64,000 bases of DNA from assembly GCF_038630985.1 (NCBI RefSeq), contig NZ_CP152049.1:4855501-4919500 (forward strand), read 5' to 3'. Positions 9,204 through 18,339 of the stretch are shown piece after piece (position 1 is the first letter of the stretch; the number at the start of each line of letters is the position of its first letter). Below the pieces are notes generated by a model. It searched no databases. It was not told where the DNA came from and saw only the letters and a program-made list of their open reading frames with translations. The stretch comes from Paenibacillus sp. FSL H8-0548 (GTDB lineage Bacteria > Bacillota > Bacilli > Paenibacillales > Paenibacillaceae). Both the position numbers and the translations under genes were made by a program.

Positions 9204-10381
9204 GAACGAATCACTCCTAACTGATGTCCGATTGCACAGATTATCTTCACTGCATTAATCAATTCCTTTTCTATATGGGAAGCTGTTAAGGAAAAGCGAA
9301 TGCGCGCTGTACCATTAGGAACCGTAGGTGGCCGAATGGCCACCGCTTCTATCCCGTTCCATTCAAGCGCTTCACTGAAACGAAGGGTCGCCTCATTATC
9401 ACCAACAATCATTGGCACAATCGGAGAATCCCCCCTACCGACATTAAAACCAGCGTTAAGCAGCGAGGATCGAAACAATCTGCTTAACGAGAAGAGTCGT
9501 TCGCGGCGCCATTGATCTGCTTGGACTAAGGCGAGCGATGTTGATATACCCGTGACCAAGGAAGGCGGCAACGCCGTCGAATACATGAGAGGTCTAGCCT
9601 TGTTAATTAGCCAGCGAATTAATGTACGACTACCGCAGACATATGCACCATATACACCAAACGATTTACTGAATGTTCCCATATGTACATCCACCTCATG
9701 CTGCAGACCGAGCTCAAAGCACAGTCCCTGACCTTGTTCTCCGTAAATCCCCCCGCTATGCGCTTCGTCCACCATCAGCATCGTTCCGTATTTACGTTTG
9801 AGTGCAGCCAGCTTAGATAAGGGAGCTGCATCGCCATCCATTGAGAAGATGGCATCCGTAACAATCAGCTTGCGCCTTTTATCACGATGCTTATTGAGCA
9901 AAGCCTCCAAATGATCCATATCGTTATGCCGATACCGAGCATGCTCCGCACGGCTCAATATAATACCGTCTACAATACTAGCATGGTTTAACTGGTCGCT
10001 GAAAACCACATCGTTACGACCCACAAGTGCACTAATAACACCGGAATTAGCCATATATCCATTTGCAAAAACTAGTGCCGCTTCACTCATCTGCCAATGT
10101 GACAGCTCTTCTTCAAGACCTCTATAAGGCAATCGATTGCCTGTCACAAGACGTGACGCTCCTGAGCCGCTTCCTTCGGTAAGTAGCGTTTCGCACATGG
10201 TTTCAATAATAGCAGGATGTTGAGCTAGTCCAAGGTAGTCATTAGAGGCCAGATTGAGCAGCAAGCGTCCTCCTCTCACCGTATAACCAGGAGAGTGCAG
10301 GGCTGGAGCACTGTCACGTAAACAGCGTTCTAACGAAGCGTCATGTAATAACTCAAGTTCTTTTTCCATCCAGTTCATCAT
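9200..10381 (-). CDS. bioF: 8-amino-7-oxononanoate synthase BioF
   Basis: A PLP enzyme of about 393 residues that condenses pimeloyl thioester with alanine. Recognisable motifs are SNDYLGL near residue 50, DEAHSGG near 205-211 and GTFSKSFG with the PLP lysine at 239. The GTG at 10390 overlaps the ribosome binding site AAGGTGG, which instead points to ATG at 10381 or 10378. It lies 30 bases downstream of bioB and overlaps bioH by four bases. Confidence 0.93.
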   Translation of the reverse strand: MMNWMEKELELLHDASLERCLRDSAPALHSPGYTVRGGRLLLNLASNDYLGLAQHPAIIETMCETLLTEGSGSGASRLVTGNRLPYRGLEEELSHWQMSEAALVFANGYMANSGVISALVGRNDVVFSDQLNHASIVDGIILSRAEHARYRHNDMDHLEALLNKHRDKRRKLIVTDAIFSMDGDAAPLSKLAALKRKYGTMLMVDEAHSGGIYGEQGQGLCFELGLQHEVDVHMGTFSKSFGVYGAYVCGSRTLIRWLINKARPLMYSTALPPSLVTGISTSLALVQADQWRRERLFSLSRLFRSSLLNAGFNVGRGDSPIVPMIVGDNEATLRFSEALEWNGIEAVAIRPPTVPNGTARIRFSLTASHIEKELINAVKIICAIGHQLGVIRS

Positions 10382-10413
10382 CCGTACCACCTTAAAGGAC
10401 GTTCATATAAATT

Positions 10414-11412
10414 TTAAAGAGCATTTAACTCAATCTCAAAGCCCAAATCTTCAATGATTTGATGATCAACTGATATCTCTTGACCTACAGTCGTCAAATA
10501 GTCACCTACAAAGAGTGAGTTGGCAGCATATAGCGACAATGGTTGCAACGTACGGAGGCTAACTTCGCGACCGCCTGCAACACGAATCTCTTTAGACGGA
10601 CAGATAAATCGAAACAATGCCAGTACCTTAAGCCCTTTCAGAGCCGGGGTGCGTCCTGCTTCCTCCAAAGGGGTTCCAGGAATAGCATTCAAAAAATTAA
10701 TCGGAATCGAATCCGCATCGAGCTCACGGAGCGCATGAGCCATCTCAACTATTTCCTGATTACTTTCACCCATACCGATAATTACACCGGAGCAGGGGGA
10801 CATGCCATGTGCTTTTACCTTTTCCACGGTTTCAACACGCTGTTCATAAGTATGCGTAGTCGTAATAGACGAGTAATTATCCTTACTTGTGTTCAAGTTG
10901 TGGTTGTAACGGTGTACACCTGCTTCTGCTAAACGTTCGGCTTGACCGTCCTTCAAAATCCCGAGGCATGCGCATATTTTCAGCGGCATCGTTGCACGTA
11001 TTTCTTTAACCGCATGTACGACTTGGTCCAGCTCCTTCTCCGTTGGGCCTTTACCCGAAGCCACAATGCAGTAGGTTCCTGCTTTTCGTGCCATAGCCTC
11101 ACGTGCTCCAGCAAGCAGCGTTTCTTTGTCGAGCAAAGTGTATTTTTGAACAGGCGCCGTCGATATGATGGACTGTGAGCAGTAACCGCAATCTTCGGGG
11201 CAATATCCACTTTTTGCATTTATGATCATGTTCAGTTTCACTTTGTTGCCGTAAAAATGTTGTCTGACCTGAAAAGCAGCGTGCATCAAGGACAATATGT
11301 CTTCGTTATCTGATTCAAGAACAGCTAGCCCTTCTTCAGCTGTTAAACATTCACCCATTAGCGCTTTCTCAGCAAGTAACGACCACTCTATTTTTGATTT
11401 TATAGCTGTCAT
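10414..11412 (-). CDS. bioB: Biotin synthase BioB
   Basis: A radical-SAM enzyme of 332 residues that inserts sulfur into dethiobiotin. The radical-SAM cluster motif C71-x3-C75-x2-C78 lies within SGYCPEDCGYCSQS. Asn and Cys residues of the YNHNLNTS and ACLGILKDGQ segments are present, as expected for the auxiliary [2Fe-2S] cluster and substrate site. GTG at 11421 is in frame, but GAGGGG is spaced correctly for the ATG at 11412. It is the third gene of the operon, 12 bases after the bioD stop. Confidence 0.95.
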   Translation of the reverse strand: MTAIKSKIEWSLLAEKALMGECLTAEEGLAVLESDNEDILSLMHAAFQVRQHFYGNKVKLNMIINAKSGYCPEDCGYCSQSIISTAPVQKYTLLDKETLLAGAREAMARKAGTYCIVASGKGPTEKELDQVVHAVKEIRATMPLKICACLGILKDGQAERLAEAGVHRYNHNLNTSKDNYSSITTTHTYEQRVETVEKVKAHGMSPCSGVIIGMGESNQEIVEMAHALRELDADSIPINFLNAIPGTPLEEAGRTPALKGLKVLALFRFICPSKEIRVAGGREVSLRTLQPLSLYAANSLFVGDYLTTVGQEISVDHQIIEDLGFEIELNAL

Positions 11413-11424
11413 TTCGCTCACCCC

Positions 11425-12150
11425 TCAATTTGTTTGGATTGTTAGTGCCTGTGCGATCGTTTCCAATTGAATCTGTTCTCGAACTGCATGGATCAGCGAT
11501 TCTGTATTTATTTCGTCCTTCAAGTAGGGGAAATGCCCGAGAAACTTGATGCCGCTATAACGTTCAATTAGCTCTGCATTAGTTGCCACACTCGGATCGC
11601 CAGACGTGTCAATTAATTGTCCATCATTGAAAATAAAGCCTATAATCGGAACCCCATTTTCCCGTAAATAGGACATCGTAAGCAGCGTGTGATTAATCGT
11701 TCCGAGACCCGAACGAGCTACGATCAGAGCCGGGATCCGAAGCTCCGAAATCAAATCCACCATGAGATAATCATCAGTTAATGGAACAGCTGCGCCCCCA
11801 GCCCCTTCGATAAGTAACGATTCATAACGATGTAATAGATCTTCACCAGCGGCTGCTAGCCCCTGCAATGTTAAGGTTACCCCAGATTGTTTGGCTGCGA
11901 GCAACGGCGTAAGCGGAGCTTCGAATGTGAATGTGGCTACCGCCTCCGGCTGCTCATTTAGTCCGGCGTATCGTAGCAGACGCTCAGCGTCGGTAGCTCC
12001 GCTACCTAGCAGTTCACCAGACTGCACAGGCTTCCAAATACCTACATTCCTATTATCAGCGCGAAGAGCCGCAGTAAGCGCCGCAGTTACAATGGTCTTG
12101 CCAACGCCAGTGTCTGTCCCGACCACAAATAATCCACGCATCGACCTCAT
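11425..12150 (-). CDS. bioD: Dethiobiotin synthetase BioD
   Basis: A 241-residue ATP-dependent enzyme that forms the ureido ring of dethiobiotin. The P-loop is GTDTGVGKT (11-19). KPVQSG supplies the substrate-binding region, and [11 protein letters not shown] is the second BioD signature. The start ATG overlaps the bioA stop in ATGA, with GGAG ten bases upstream. Confidence 0.93.
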   Translation of the reverse strand: MRSMRGLFVVGTDTGVGKTIVTAALTAALRADNRNVGIWKPVQSGELLGSGATDAERLLRYAGLNEQPEAVATFTFEAPLTPLLAAKQSGVTLTLQGLAAAGEDLLHRYESLLIEGAGGAAVPLTDDYLMVDLISELRIPALIVARSGLGTINHTLLTMSYLRENGVPIIGFIFNDGQLIDTSGDPSVATNAELIERYSGIKFLGHFPYLKDEINTESLIHAVREQIQLETIAQALTIQTN

Positions 12151-13511
12151 AGGATGGATTCTCCTTCAGTGACGCTGAGAATGGCCTCCATCAAAATATC
12201 CGTCATAATATCAAGCTCGGCCTCTGTACTAGCTAGTGGAGGCATGAATACGACAACATTGCCTAGCGGTCTCGTAAGCATTCCAAGCTCTCTAGCCTTT
12301 TGGGTTACGCGAACACCGATTCGTTCGGACCAATCATACGGTTCACGCGTATCCTTATTGCGTACGAGCTCAATTCCAATCATCAGTCCCTTTTGCCTTA
12401 TGTCACCGACATGCGGAGAAATATGTAAAACTGCGAGCTTATGTTCTACGAATGATGCTTTTGATCGTACTCCTTCAATGATGTTACGCTCTTCAAACAG
12501 CTTTAAGCTAGCCAAAGCAACGGCACAGCCGAGCGGATTACCTGTGAAGGAATGACCATGAAAAAATGTTTTTTGCTCTTCATAATCCGCATAAAATGCA
12601 TTGTACACCTCGTCTGTCGCAAGCGTTGCTGCGACAGGTAAATAGCCGCCAGTAAGGCCTTTTCCGACTACCATCAAATCAGGTGATACATCTTCAAGAT
12701 CACAAGCAAACATAGCACCTGTCCGCCCAAAACCTGTGGCCACCTCATCCGCAATGAGCAGTACACCATACTTACGGCAAATGGCTGCCATCTCACGCAA
12801 ACAGCCTTCTGGCATAATAATGATGCTACTAGCCCCTTGAACAATCGGCTCTACAATGAGCGCTGCGATTTCATCCGCGCTGGTTTCGAGTAAAAGACGC
12901 AATGTCATTAGCGTAGCTTCCATTGCTTCCCGTTCACCGCCATCACAGCGGTAAGCATGAGGATACGGAATGACATACGAAGGAAACAGCATTGGGCGAA
13001 ACACGTCATGATACAGTGGAATCGCACCTACGCTAACCGCTCCAATTGTATCTCCATGATACGCCTGATTCATCGTAATAAACTTCGTCTTACCCTCCTG
13101 TCCTAGGTTTTTCCAATACTGAAATGCCATTTTGACCGCAATTTCAACACCCGTTGCTCCAGAATCAGAGTAAAACACTTTATTTAACCCTTTGGGAGAA
13201 ATCTCTACCAATTTCTCTGCAAGTTCAATGGCAGGCACATTAGCCATACCGAGAAGGGTAGAATGTGCAATACGTCCTAACTGATCTGTGATCGCTTGAT
13301 TTAGCTCAGGGACGTTGTGTCCATGGACATTAAGCCACACCGAGGAGAATCCATCATAATATGCACGCCCACTAACGTCATATAATTTGATGCCTTCACC
13401 GCGTTCGATAATTAGAGGATCGGAGTTATTGTAGTCTTTCATTTGAGTAAAAGGATGCCATAAATTTTCCTTATTCATGGCAGAGAGTCGTTCATAATCC
13501 AGTACTGTCAC
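12147..13511 (-). CDS. bioA: Adenosylmethionine-8-amino-7-oxononanoate aminotransferase BioA
   Basis: A 454-residue class-III aminotransferase that converts KAPA to DAPA, using SAM as amino donor. Signatures are [10 protein letters not shown] near the N-terminus, [10 protein letters not shown] (114-123), [10 protein letters not shown] with the PLP-contact Asp at 255, and VVGKGLTGG with the PLP lysine at 284. The start is GTG at 13511, nine bases after AAGGTGG. It is the first gene of the biotin operon, with the BirA operator directly upstream. Confidence 0.94.
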   Translation of the reverse strand: MTVLDYERLSAMNKENLWHPFTQMKDYNNSDPLIIERGEGIKLYDVSGRAYYDGFSSVWLNVHGHNVPELNQAITDQLGRIAHSTLLGMANVPAIELAEKLVEISPKGLNKVFYSDSGATGVEIAVKMAFQYWKNLGQEGKTKFITMNQAYHGDTIGAVSVGAIPLYHDVFRPMLFPSYVIPYPHAYRCDGGEREAMEATLMTLRLLLETSADEIAALIVEPIVQGASSIIIMPEGCLREMAAICRKYGVLLIADEVATGFGRTGAMFACDLEDVSPDLMVVGKGLTGGYLPVAATLATDEVYNAFYADYEEQKTFFHGHSFTGNPLGCAVALASLKLFEERNIIEGVRSKASFVEHKLAVLHISPHVGDIRQKGLMIGIELVRNKDTREPYDWSERIGVRVTQKARELGMLTRPLGNVVVFMPPLASTEAELDIMTDILMEAILSVTEGESIL

Positions 13512-13542
13512 AAGATATTACCACCTTTAGTTTGACACGCTC

Positions 13543-13580
13543 TATTGTTAACCTGATATATTTATTTTTGGTTAACAATA
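13543..13580. promoter_or_regulatory. BirA operator (biotin box)
   Basis: TATTGTTAACC (13543-13553) and GGTTAACAATA (13570-13580) are perfect 11-base inverted arms separated by 16 bases. This matches the known Firmicute BirA box TTGTTAACC-N14-16-GGTTAACAA. It lies 32 bases upstream of the bioA start, so biotinyl-AMP-bound BirA should repress the whole operon. Confidence 0.95.
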
Positions 13581-13733
13581 GGTTTGGTTAGTTTATCAGA
13601 CATAAATCTTCCTGTAAAGATAATCATTCCAACGAGAAAGTGAATTTGCATTCTACGAGCGGTAGATTTAGAATCACAGTCTATAATAGGACTCTCCCCT
13701 GACCTCATCGCTTCCAATAATAGAATCATTTTA

Positions 13734-13782
13734 AATTTGAAAAAAAACAAAAAAAGCTCAAGCATTATCTCTGCTTAAGCTT
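13734..13782 (-). terminator. Intrinsic terminator after the sugar acetyltransferase gene
   Basis: On the minus strand an 11-base stem (13782-13772 with 13764-13754, one mismatch or G-U) is followed by a long T-rich tract (13753-13734). It closes the acetyltransferase gene and insulates the biotin promoter. Confidence 0.85.
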
Positions 13783-13869
13783 CATAATAAATCAGGTAAA
13801 TGAGCTACTTATTCAAAGCATTTTCACTACTAACACACAGCACTCCACATGCAAAGAGAGCTGACACTC

Positions 13870-14475
13870 TTACTTAAAATCAATTTTTCTGTCTTTGTAA
13901 TAGTATTCCTTGTCATGGTCATTGATTTCTCGTAGTACACGGCAGGGATTTCCAACAGCAACCACATTGGCAGGAACATCTTTAGTTACGACACTACCTG
14001 CGCCGATAACGGTATTATCACCAATTTTAATTCCTGGAACAATAATAACACCTGCACCAATCCAAACATTTCTACCTATATGAACCGGTATATTGAATTG
14101 TGTTACATTTTCGCGAAGATGGGGAACAATTGGATGGCCTGCGGTCGCAACCGTTACATTGGGGCCAAACATAGTGTGGTCTCCCACATAAATGTGGGTA
14201 TCATCAACCATAGTCAGATTAAAATTAGCATAAATACCGCTGCCAAAATGTACATGCTTGCCGCCCCAGTTTGCATGAAACGGCGGCTCAATATAGCAGT
14301 TATCACCCATTTCAGCGAACATTTCCTTCATAAGCTTTTTACGTTTTTCGGCCTCGGACGGGCGAGTTGCATTAAAATCATATAGTCTCTCAAGGCATTT
14401 GCCCTGCTCAACCATCAGTTCTTCATCGGTGCAGTTATATAATTCACCAGAATGCATCTTTTCATATATTGTCAT
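13870..14475 (-). CDS. maa: Maltose/galactoside O-acetyltransferase (hexapeptide-repeat)
   Basis: A 201-residue sugar acetyltransferase. It has the N-terminal Mac domain (about 1-55, MHSGELYNCTDEEL) and then left-handed beta-helix hexapeptide repeats such as IPVHIGRNVWIGAGVIIVPG and IKIGDNTVIGAGSVV. The catalytic His lies in ATAGHP. It transfers acetyl from acetyl-CoA to a sugar hydroxyl, a probable detoxification or housekeeping role in the cytoplasm. GGAGG nine bases before the ATG fixes the start. It is a single-gene unit with its own terminator. LacA and Maa cannot be separated on sequence alone. Confidence 0.85.
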   Translation of the reverse strand: MTIYEKMHSGELYNCTDEELMVEQGKCLERLYDFNATRPSEAEKRKKLMKEMFAEMGDNCYIEPPFHANWGGKHVHFGSGIYANFNLTMVDDTHIYVGDHTMFGPNVTVATAGHPIVPHLRENVTQFNIPVHIGRNVWIGAGVIIVPGIKIGDNTVIGAGSVVTKDVPANVVAVGNPCRVLREINDHDKEYYYKDRKIDFK

Positions 14476-14655
14476 CTATTCAATCCTCCAATAAATTCAC
14501 TACTTATCTTAATATAATCATATACTTCTAGACAAAATGGCGTGATAAATCATCTGTTCTGATCGTATACTACTACATTTAACTTTACCACTTTAGACAT
14601 CATTTAATCCATTCACATCTTTCAAGGCCCTTTCTGAACAAGATTTTAAGCGTAC

Positions 14656-14808
14656 TCAAACATCCATTCTCTCATGAGCACCGTAGGAGTCAATCAGCTT
14701 GGATTCGGCTTCAACATCATAAGCAAGCAATCTGACATATCCACGACCATTTGCACACTTCCTCGCAAGTGCCAGCAATATATATAGCATGTTTACGATA
14801 TGACCCAT
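14656..14808 (-). pseudogene. Possible GNAT acetyltransferase remnant
   Basis: A 50-codon minus-strand frame without its own start reads ALARKCANGRGYVRLLAY and then EAESKLIDSYGAHE, resembling the last helix-strand-helix of GNAT acetyltransferases. An upstream stop breaks the frame. It is a weak similarity judged by eye. Confidence 0.25.
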
Positions 14809-14963
14809 GACGCTTCCAAAGTATCCTCAAACCCTATGATAAGAAATAACAATTCATCCACCTCATATCAAGCATTTCGGTGATGCACCCAGCGCTTATG
14901 GCAAAGCACGTCAACAGGCTATAATAATCCTATAAGACATTCACTGAAATTGATCAGTAAGTA

Positions 14964-14995
14964 TAAAAGGCGATCGGAAACTTTTCCGGTCGCCT
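14964..14995 (-). terminator. Probable intrinsic terminator
   Basis: A near-perfect stem (14995-14983 with 14980-14968, one G-U) is followed on the minus strand by four Ts. It may be the end of transcripts from the ABC exporter operon, whose last stop is 390 bases upstream. Confidence 0.55.
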
Positions 14996-15386
14996 GCTTA
15001 ATTATCGCTTACACCGATCTTTAATTGGCATGAACAGCTGTTTGCGCTTCGACCCTCTAGCCTCTTTCGTTTGTTGATCACGGATGACGAGCAATATGAT
15101 CTGCCAAAAGGATCAACGACAAACACTGCCAGCCAATCCTTGAATCGCAAGGAAGATATCAGTTCTAGATAAGAGTGCCCCAAGGTTTTGAGATGGCAGA
15201 GATAGATTAAATTCAAAACATGCTCAAAAAAAGTCTGAATAAGCTGATTGCATCTGACAAAGACTGCATCACCAAGCAAAAGGTAGTATGGTTGAAAGGG
15301 CACTACAAGAAATATCGACGATGCAAGGCCTGCTATGATAAGTACATTCCGATGATCAAACCTCCGCTGTGCAATGATTAACTACT

Positions 15387-16202
15387 CTACGTCCGGCGCA
15401 TATATGCACGAACCGTGAGAGGTGCAAAGACCGCTACAATGATCGCAGCCCCAAGCAAAGAAATAGCAAGATCCCAACCTACAGTTCCTGAATTAATAAG
15501 CTCTCGCACGGCAGTCACAAGATGCGAAATCGGATTGATATTAACAAACCACTGAAGCCAGTTCGGCATCGTATCAACTGGCACGAAGGCGTTGGAGAGG
15601 AACGTCAATGGAAATAGAATAATCATCGATATCCCCTGTACACTTGAGGCTGTACGAGCAATCACGCCAAAGAAGGCAAATATCCAACTAATCGACCACG
15701 AGCAGAAAATGACAAGAACTGCTGCGATAGCGACATGATCAAGCCCGCCATCAGGACGGTAGCCCATAATATATCCCATAACTAAAGTAAGTACAGTCGC
15801 AATCGTATACCGAACGGTATCTGCTAACAAGGCGCCAGCTAACGGGGCAATCCTCGCAATAGGCAATGATTTGAACCTGTCAAATACTCCTTTATCCATG
15901 TCCTCACGCAATTGAACTCCGGTTACGACTGAGGTAGTGATCACCGTCTGCACGAGGATACCAGGAATAATGACGGGCAAATAACTGACGATATCGCCGG
16001 AGATGGCCCCGCCAAAGATATACGTAAACATCAAGGTGAAAATAATAGGCTGAAGTGTCACATCGAACAGTTGCTCTGGTGTTCTACGTATCTTCAGCAA
16101 TCCTCGATATGCCATCGTCAACGAATTGCGTATCGTTTGACTGAAGCTCGTGTGATTTTTCAGCTGGCGGTCGAATCCCGATTTTATAGAAGTACTTCTC
16201 AT
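15387..16202 (-). CDS. ABC-2 type exporter permease (DrrB-like)
   Basis: A 271-residue ABC-2 membrane subunit with about six predicted transmembrane segments. It carries the ABC-2 signature region around FLSNAFVPVDTMPNWLQWFVNINPI and an N-terminal cytoplasmic helix. It partners with the ATPase encoded immediately upstream; the genes overlap by four bases (ATGA), and GGAGG precedes the ATG by ten bases. Such DrrAB-type pairs export drugs or lipophilic metabolites. The substrate is unknown. Confidence 0.85.
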   Translation of the reverse strand: MRSTSIKSGFDRQLKNHTSFSQTIRNSLTMAYRGLLKIRRTPEQLFDVTLQPIIFTLMFTYIFGGAISGDIVSYLPVIIPGILVQTVITTSVVTGVQLREDMDKGVFDRFKSLPIARIAPLAGALLADTVRYTIATVLTLVMGYIMGYRPDGGLDHVAIAAVLVIFCSWSISWIFAFFGVIARTASSVQGISMIILFPLTFLSNAFVPVDTMPNWLQWFVNINPISHLVTAVRELINSGTVGWDLAISLLGAAIIVAVFAPLTVRAYMRRT

Positions 16203-17230
16203 ACTTTTACTACCTCCGCTTCATTCGATTCATAAGACGCCTGTGACACGTCCTCTTCAACACCATGCCCAGTGATGGTTAGAAACACCTCATCGAGTGT
16301 CGGTTTCTGTACACTCATTTCAGCCAAGTGAATATTTGCTTCGCGAAGAGCGATAAGCAGATCTGTAACCAGATCAGCGTTGGCCATTGGCGCAGTTATC
16401 TTTCCCGTTTCGTAAGAGACATTGGACTGGATTCTAAGCACCCGTTCAACGGTCTGACGCGCAGCCTCGATGTCCTTTAGATTTTGGACGCCTAAATGCA
16501 GTGATGAAGTACCTACTGAAGCTTTCAGCTCATCCACAGTTCCTTCAGCAACTACTCGGCCACGATCAATAACCGCAATCCGGTCCGCCAGTTGATCCGC
16601 CTCTTCGAGGTATTGTGTGGTTAGAAGTACGGTTGATCCTGTCTTCACCAATCGACGAATTGTATCCCACATCTGCGAACGCGTCCGCGGGTCCAGCCCT
16701 GTAGTCGGCTCGTCAAGAAAGATAAGCGGTGGCTGTGCAATTAAACTTGCAGCCAAATCCAATCGCCGGCGCATACCTCCGGAAAAGTTTTTCAGCGGAC
16801 GTTTTGCAGCTTCCGTCAAACCAAATTCCTCAAGCAGCTCCTCTGACTTCTGCTTCGCCTCTTTCCGCCCCAGCCCTAGCAGCCTAGAGAAAATGATCAG
16901 GTTTTCGGTAGCGCTAAGCGACTCGTCGACCGATGCATATTGGCCGGTTACCCCTATCAGCTGTCGGACAATCTGCGACTCCTTCACCACATCATGCCCG
17001 AAGATTCGTGCTGAGCCTGCGTCCGGACGAAGTAAGGTTGCCAGCATTCCGATTGTTGTGGTCTTGCCTGCCCCATTTGGTCCAAGCACGCCGTAGATTG
17101 TACCTGGACGTACATTCAAATTCACGCCATCCACCGCGCGATTGTCACCAAAAGTTTTAACGAGTCCGGTCGCTTCGATGGCCCATCCCCCATCGCCTTG
17201 CTCTATTTTCTTTTTACGTACAAGCTCCAT
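16199..17230 (-). CDS. ABC exporter ATPase (DrrA-like)
   Basis: A 343-residue nucleotide-binding subunit. It has Walker A GPNGAGKTT, signature FSGGMRRRLDLA, Walker B LIFLDEPTTGLD and the His-loop-equivalent TQYLEEADQLAD. A C-terminal extension of about 100 residues (VSYETGKITAPM...VFLTITGHG) matches the DrrA/CcmA-type exporter subfamily. An ATG at 17245 overlaps the ribosome binding site GGGAGG, so the ATG at 17230 is the real start. It forms a two-gene operon with the DrrB-like permease. Confidence 0.88.
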   Translation of the reverse strand: MELVRKKKIEQGDGGWAIEATGLVKTFGDNRAVDGVNLNVRPGTIYGVLGPNGAGKTTTIGMLATLLRPDAGSARIFGHDVVKESQIVRQLIGVTGQYASVDESLSATENLIIFSRLLGLGRKEAKQKSEELLEEFGLTEAAKRPLKNFSGGMRRRLDLAASLIAQPPLIFLDEPTTGLDPRTRSQMWDTIRRLVKTGSTVLLTTQYLEEADQLADRIAVIDRGRVVAEGTVDELKASVGTSSLHLGVQNLKDIEAARQTVERVLRIQSNVSYETGKITAPMANADLVTDLLIALREANIHLAEMSVQKPTLDEVFLTITGHGVEEDVSQASYESNEAEVVKV

Positions 17231-17245
17231 TGCAATTCCTCCCAT

Positions 17246-17556
17246 ATGAAACGGTTATGTAGTGATATTAACTCACCTTTGTAAACTGAATTTAAACAAA
17301 TGAAGGAGCCAAATATAAAAGTTTTGTTTCGCCCACTGTGCTTCATTCACATTAATTCGATACCTCTTCGTTAACGGGAATGGAATGAATATGCACCTTA
17401 CTTGCCCGGTCTCGCTTCATTTCTGCGTAATAGCATCTCTGGTTCCCTTTAGCTTTCGTTATCCGTTCTCCGGCTGCTGGCGCAGCATCGTTATCAACAG
17501 GGGCAGAGAATGTATACTTTCCTATATTTCAAAAAAAAAAGCCCGCTACAGCCTTA
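17246..17556. other. Exporter upstream region with a possible gene fragment and terminator half
   Basis: The exporter promoter should lie here. The minus strand is open from about 17530 to a TAA at 17352-17354 (58 codons, with QRCYYAEMKRDRAS) but has no start codon, so it may be a gene tail. The motif ACTTTCCTATATTTCAAAA lies at 17516-17534. A run of ten As and GCCCGCTACAGCC at its end form half of a terminator split by the insertion sequence. Confidence 0.4.
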
Positions 17557-17626
17557 TGATATGCTCCCATCATAGTAGACAGTAGAAAAAACAAAAACTT
17601 CTACTTCTACAATGATGGGAGTTTTT

Positions 17627-18319
17627 ATGATGTCCAAAAGGAGTCCAATTTCTTTCGAGGTAAAGTTACGCGTCGTAAAGCGATGCCTTCTGAATGAAAC
17701 AACCCCCAGTTTTGAGGCGAAACGGCTAGGGGTAGACAGCAGTACGCTTACGGATTGGATAAGGAAGTATAAAGCAGATGGAAATGAAGGATTAAAGGAA
17801 TCTAGTGGGTGTAAGGCCTATTCAGAGGATCTGCAACTGGCTGCAGTTAGGGATGTCCTATCCGGTAATCATTCTATACGAGAGGCAACGAAGAAGTACC
17901 ATATTTCGAGTAAAAGCGTTTTGACGAGATGGATTTCCAAGTATACTAAAGGGATAGAAATAAAACCTACTCGTAAAGGGAAAGGACTATCCCGCATGAA
18001 CAAAGGACGTAGAACCACTTTCGAAGAACGCATTGAAATCGTACAGTATACGATCGCCAATGATTTGGATTATCAGAAATCCATTGAGAAGTATGATGTT
18101 TCTTATCAACAGGTGTATGCATGGGTTCGTAAATGTACATCCGGGGGTGTGGAAGCCCTTCATGACAATCGGGGCCGTAATAGGCCTGCAGGGGAGCTGG
18201 ATGATCATGATCGACTCCAGCTTAGAATCAAAGAACTTGAAGCACGCAACGAGTACTTAGAAATGGAGAATGCCCTCGCAAAAAAGTTGGCAGAGATCCG
18301 GCGACGAAATACACGCTAA
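17627..18319 (+). CDS. IS3-family OrfA (helix-turn-helix protein)
   Basis: A product of about 230 residues with repeated helix-turn-helix units: DSSTLTDWIRKYKADG, SKSVLTRWISKY and SYQQVYAWVRKC each precede a loop. A C-terminal coiled coil or leucine zipper follows (LRIKELEARNEYLEMENALAKK). It binds the insertion-sequence ends and regulates OrfAB formation. GGGAG lies before ATG 17627; an ATG at 17612 is also in frame. The long, multi-HTH OrfA is typical of the IS150-like group. The slippery heptamer AAAAAAG at 18280-18286 lies near its end, in frame A-AAA-AAG. Confidence 0.9.
   Translation: MMSKRSPISFEVKLRVVKRCLLNETTPSFEAKRLGVDSSTLTDWIRKYKADGNEGLKESSGCKAYSEDLQLAAVRDVLSGNHSIREATKKYHISSKSVLTRWISKYTKGIEIKPTRKGKGLSRMNKGRRTTFEERIEIVQYTIANDLDYQKSIEKYDVSYQQVYAWVRKCTSGGVEALHDNRGRNRPAGELDDHDRLQLRIKELEARNEYLEMENALAKKLAEIRRRNTR
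18280..18286 (+). promoter_or_regulatory. Programmed -1 frameshift site of the insertion sequence
   Basis: The heptamer AAAAAAG is read A-AAA-AAG in orfA, the canonical -1 slip signal. Shifting there joins a frame that is open without interruption into orfB, giving the OrfAB transposase. Confidence 0.85.
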
Positions 18320-18339
18320 CCTTAGTTCGGCATGCAGAC

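Larger units (their letters stand above)
14476..15386. other. 910-base gene-poor region with decayed coding traces
   Basis: No intact gene is convincing. The minus strand at 14656-14808 reads like the end of a GNAT acetyltransferase. A minus-strand hairpin with short T-tract lies at 14964-14995. A 53-codon plus-strand frame at 15220-15381 contains a CxxC (RRCKACYDKY) but has no ribosome binding site. A minus-strand frame at 14998-15303 ends exactly before the hairpin, yet matches no family I know. The region looks like eroding DNA. Confidence 0.4.

Noticed and set aside
13562..13765. 67-codon minus-strand frame upstream of bioA
   Set aside because: It contains half of the BirA operator and the terminator T-tract of the preceding gene, has no ribosome binding site, and reads like a run of low-complexity hydrophobic codons.
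14998..15303. 101-codon minus-strand frame ending just before a terminator
   Set aside because: No ribosome binding site, no recognisable family and shadow-like composition; kept only as a remark.
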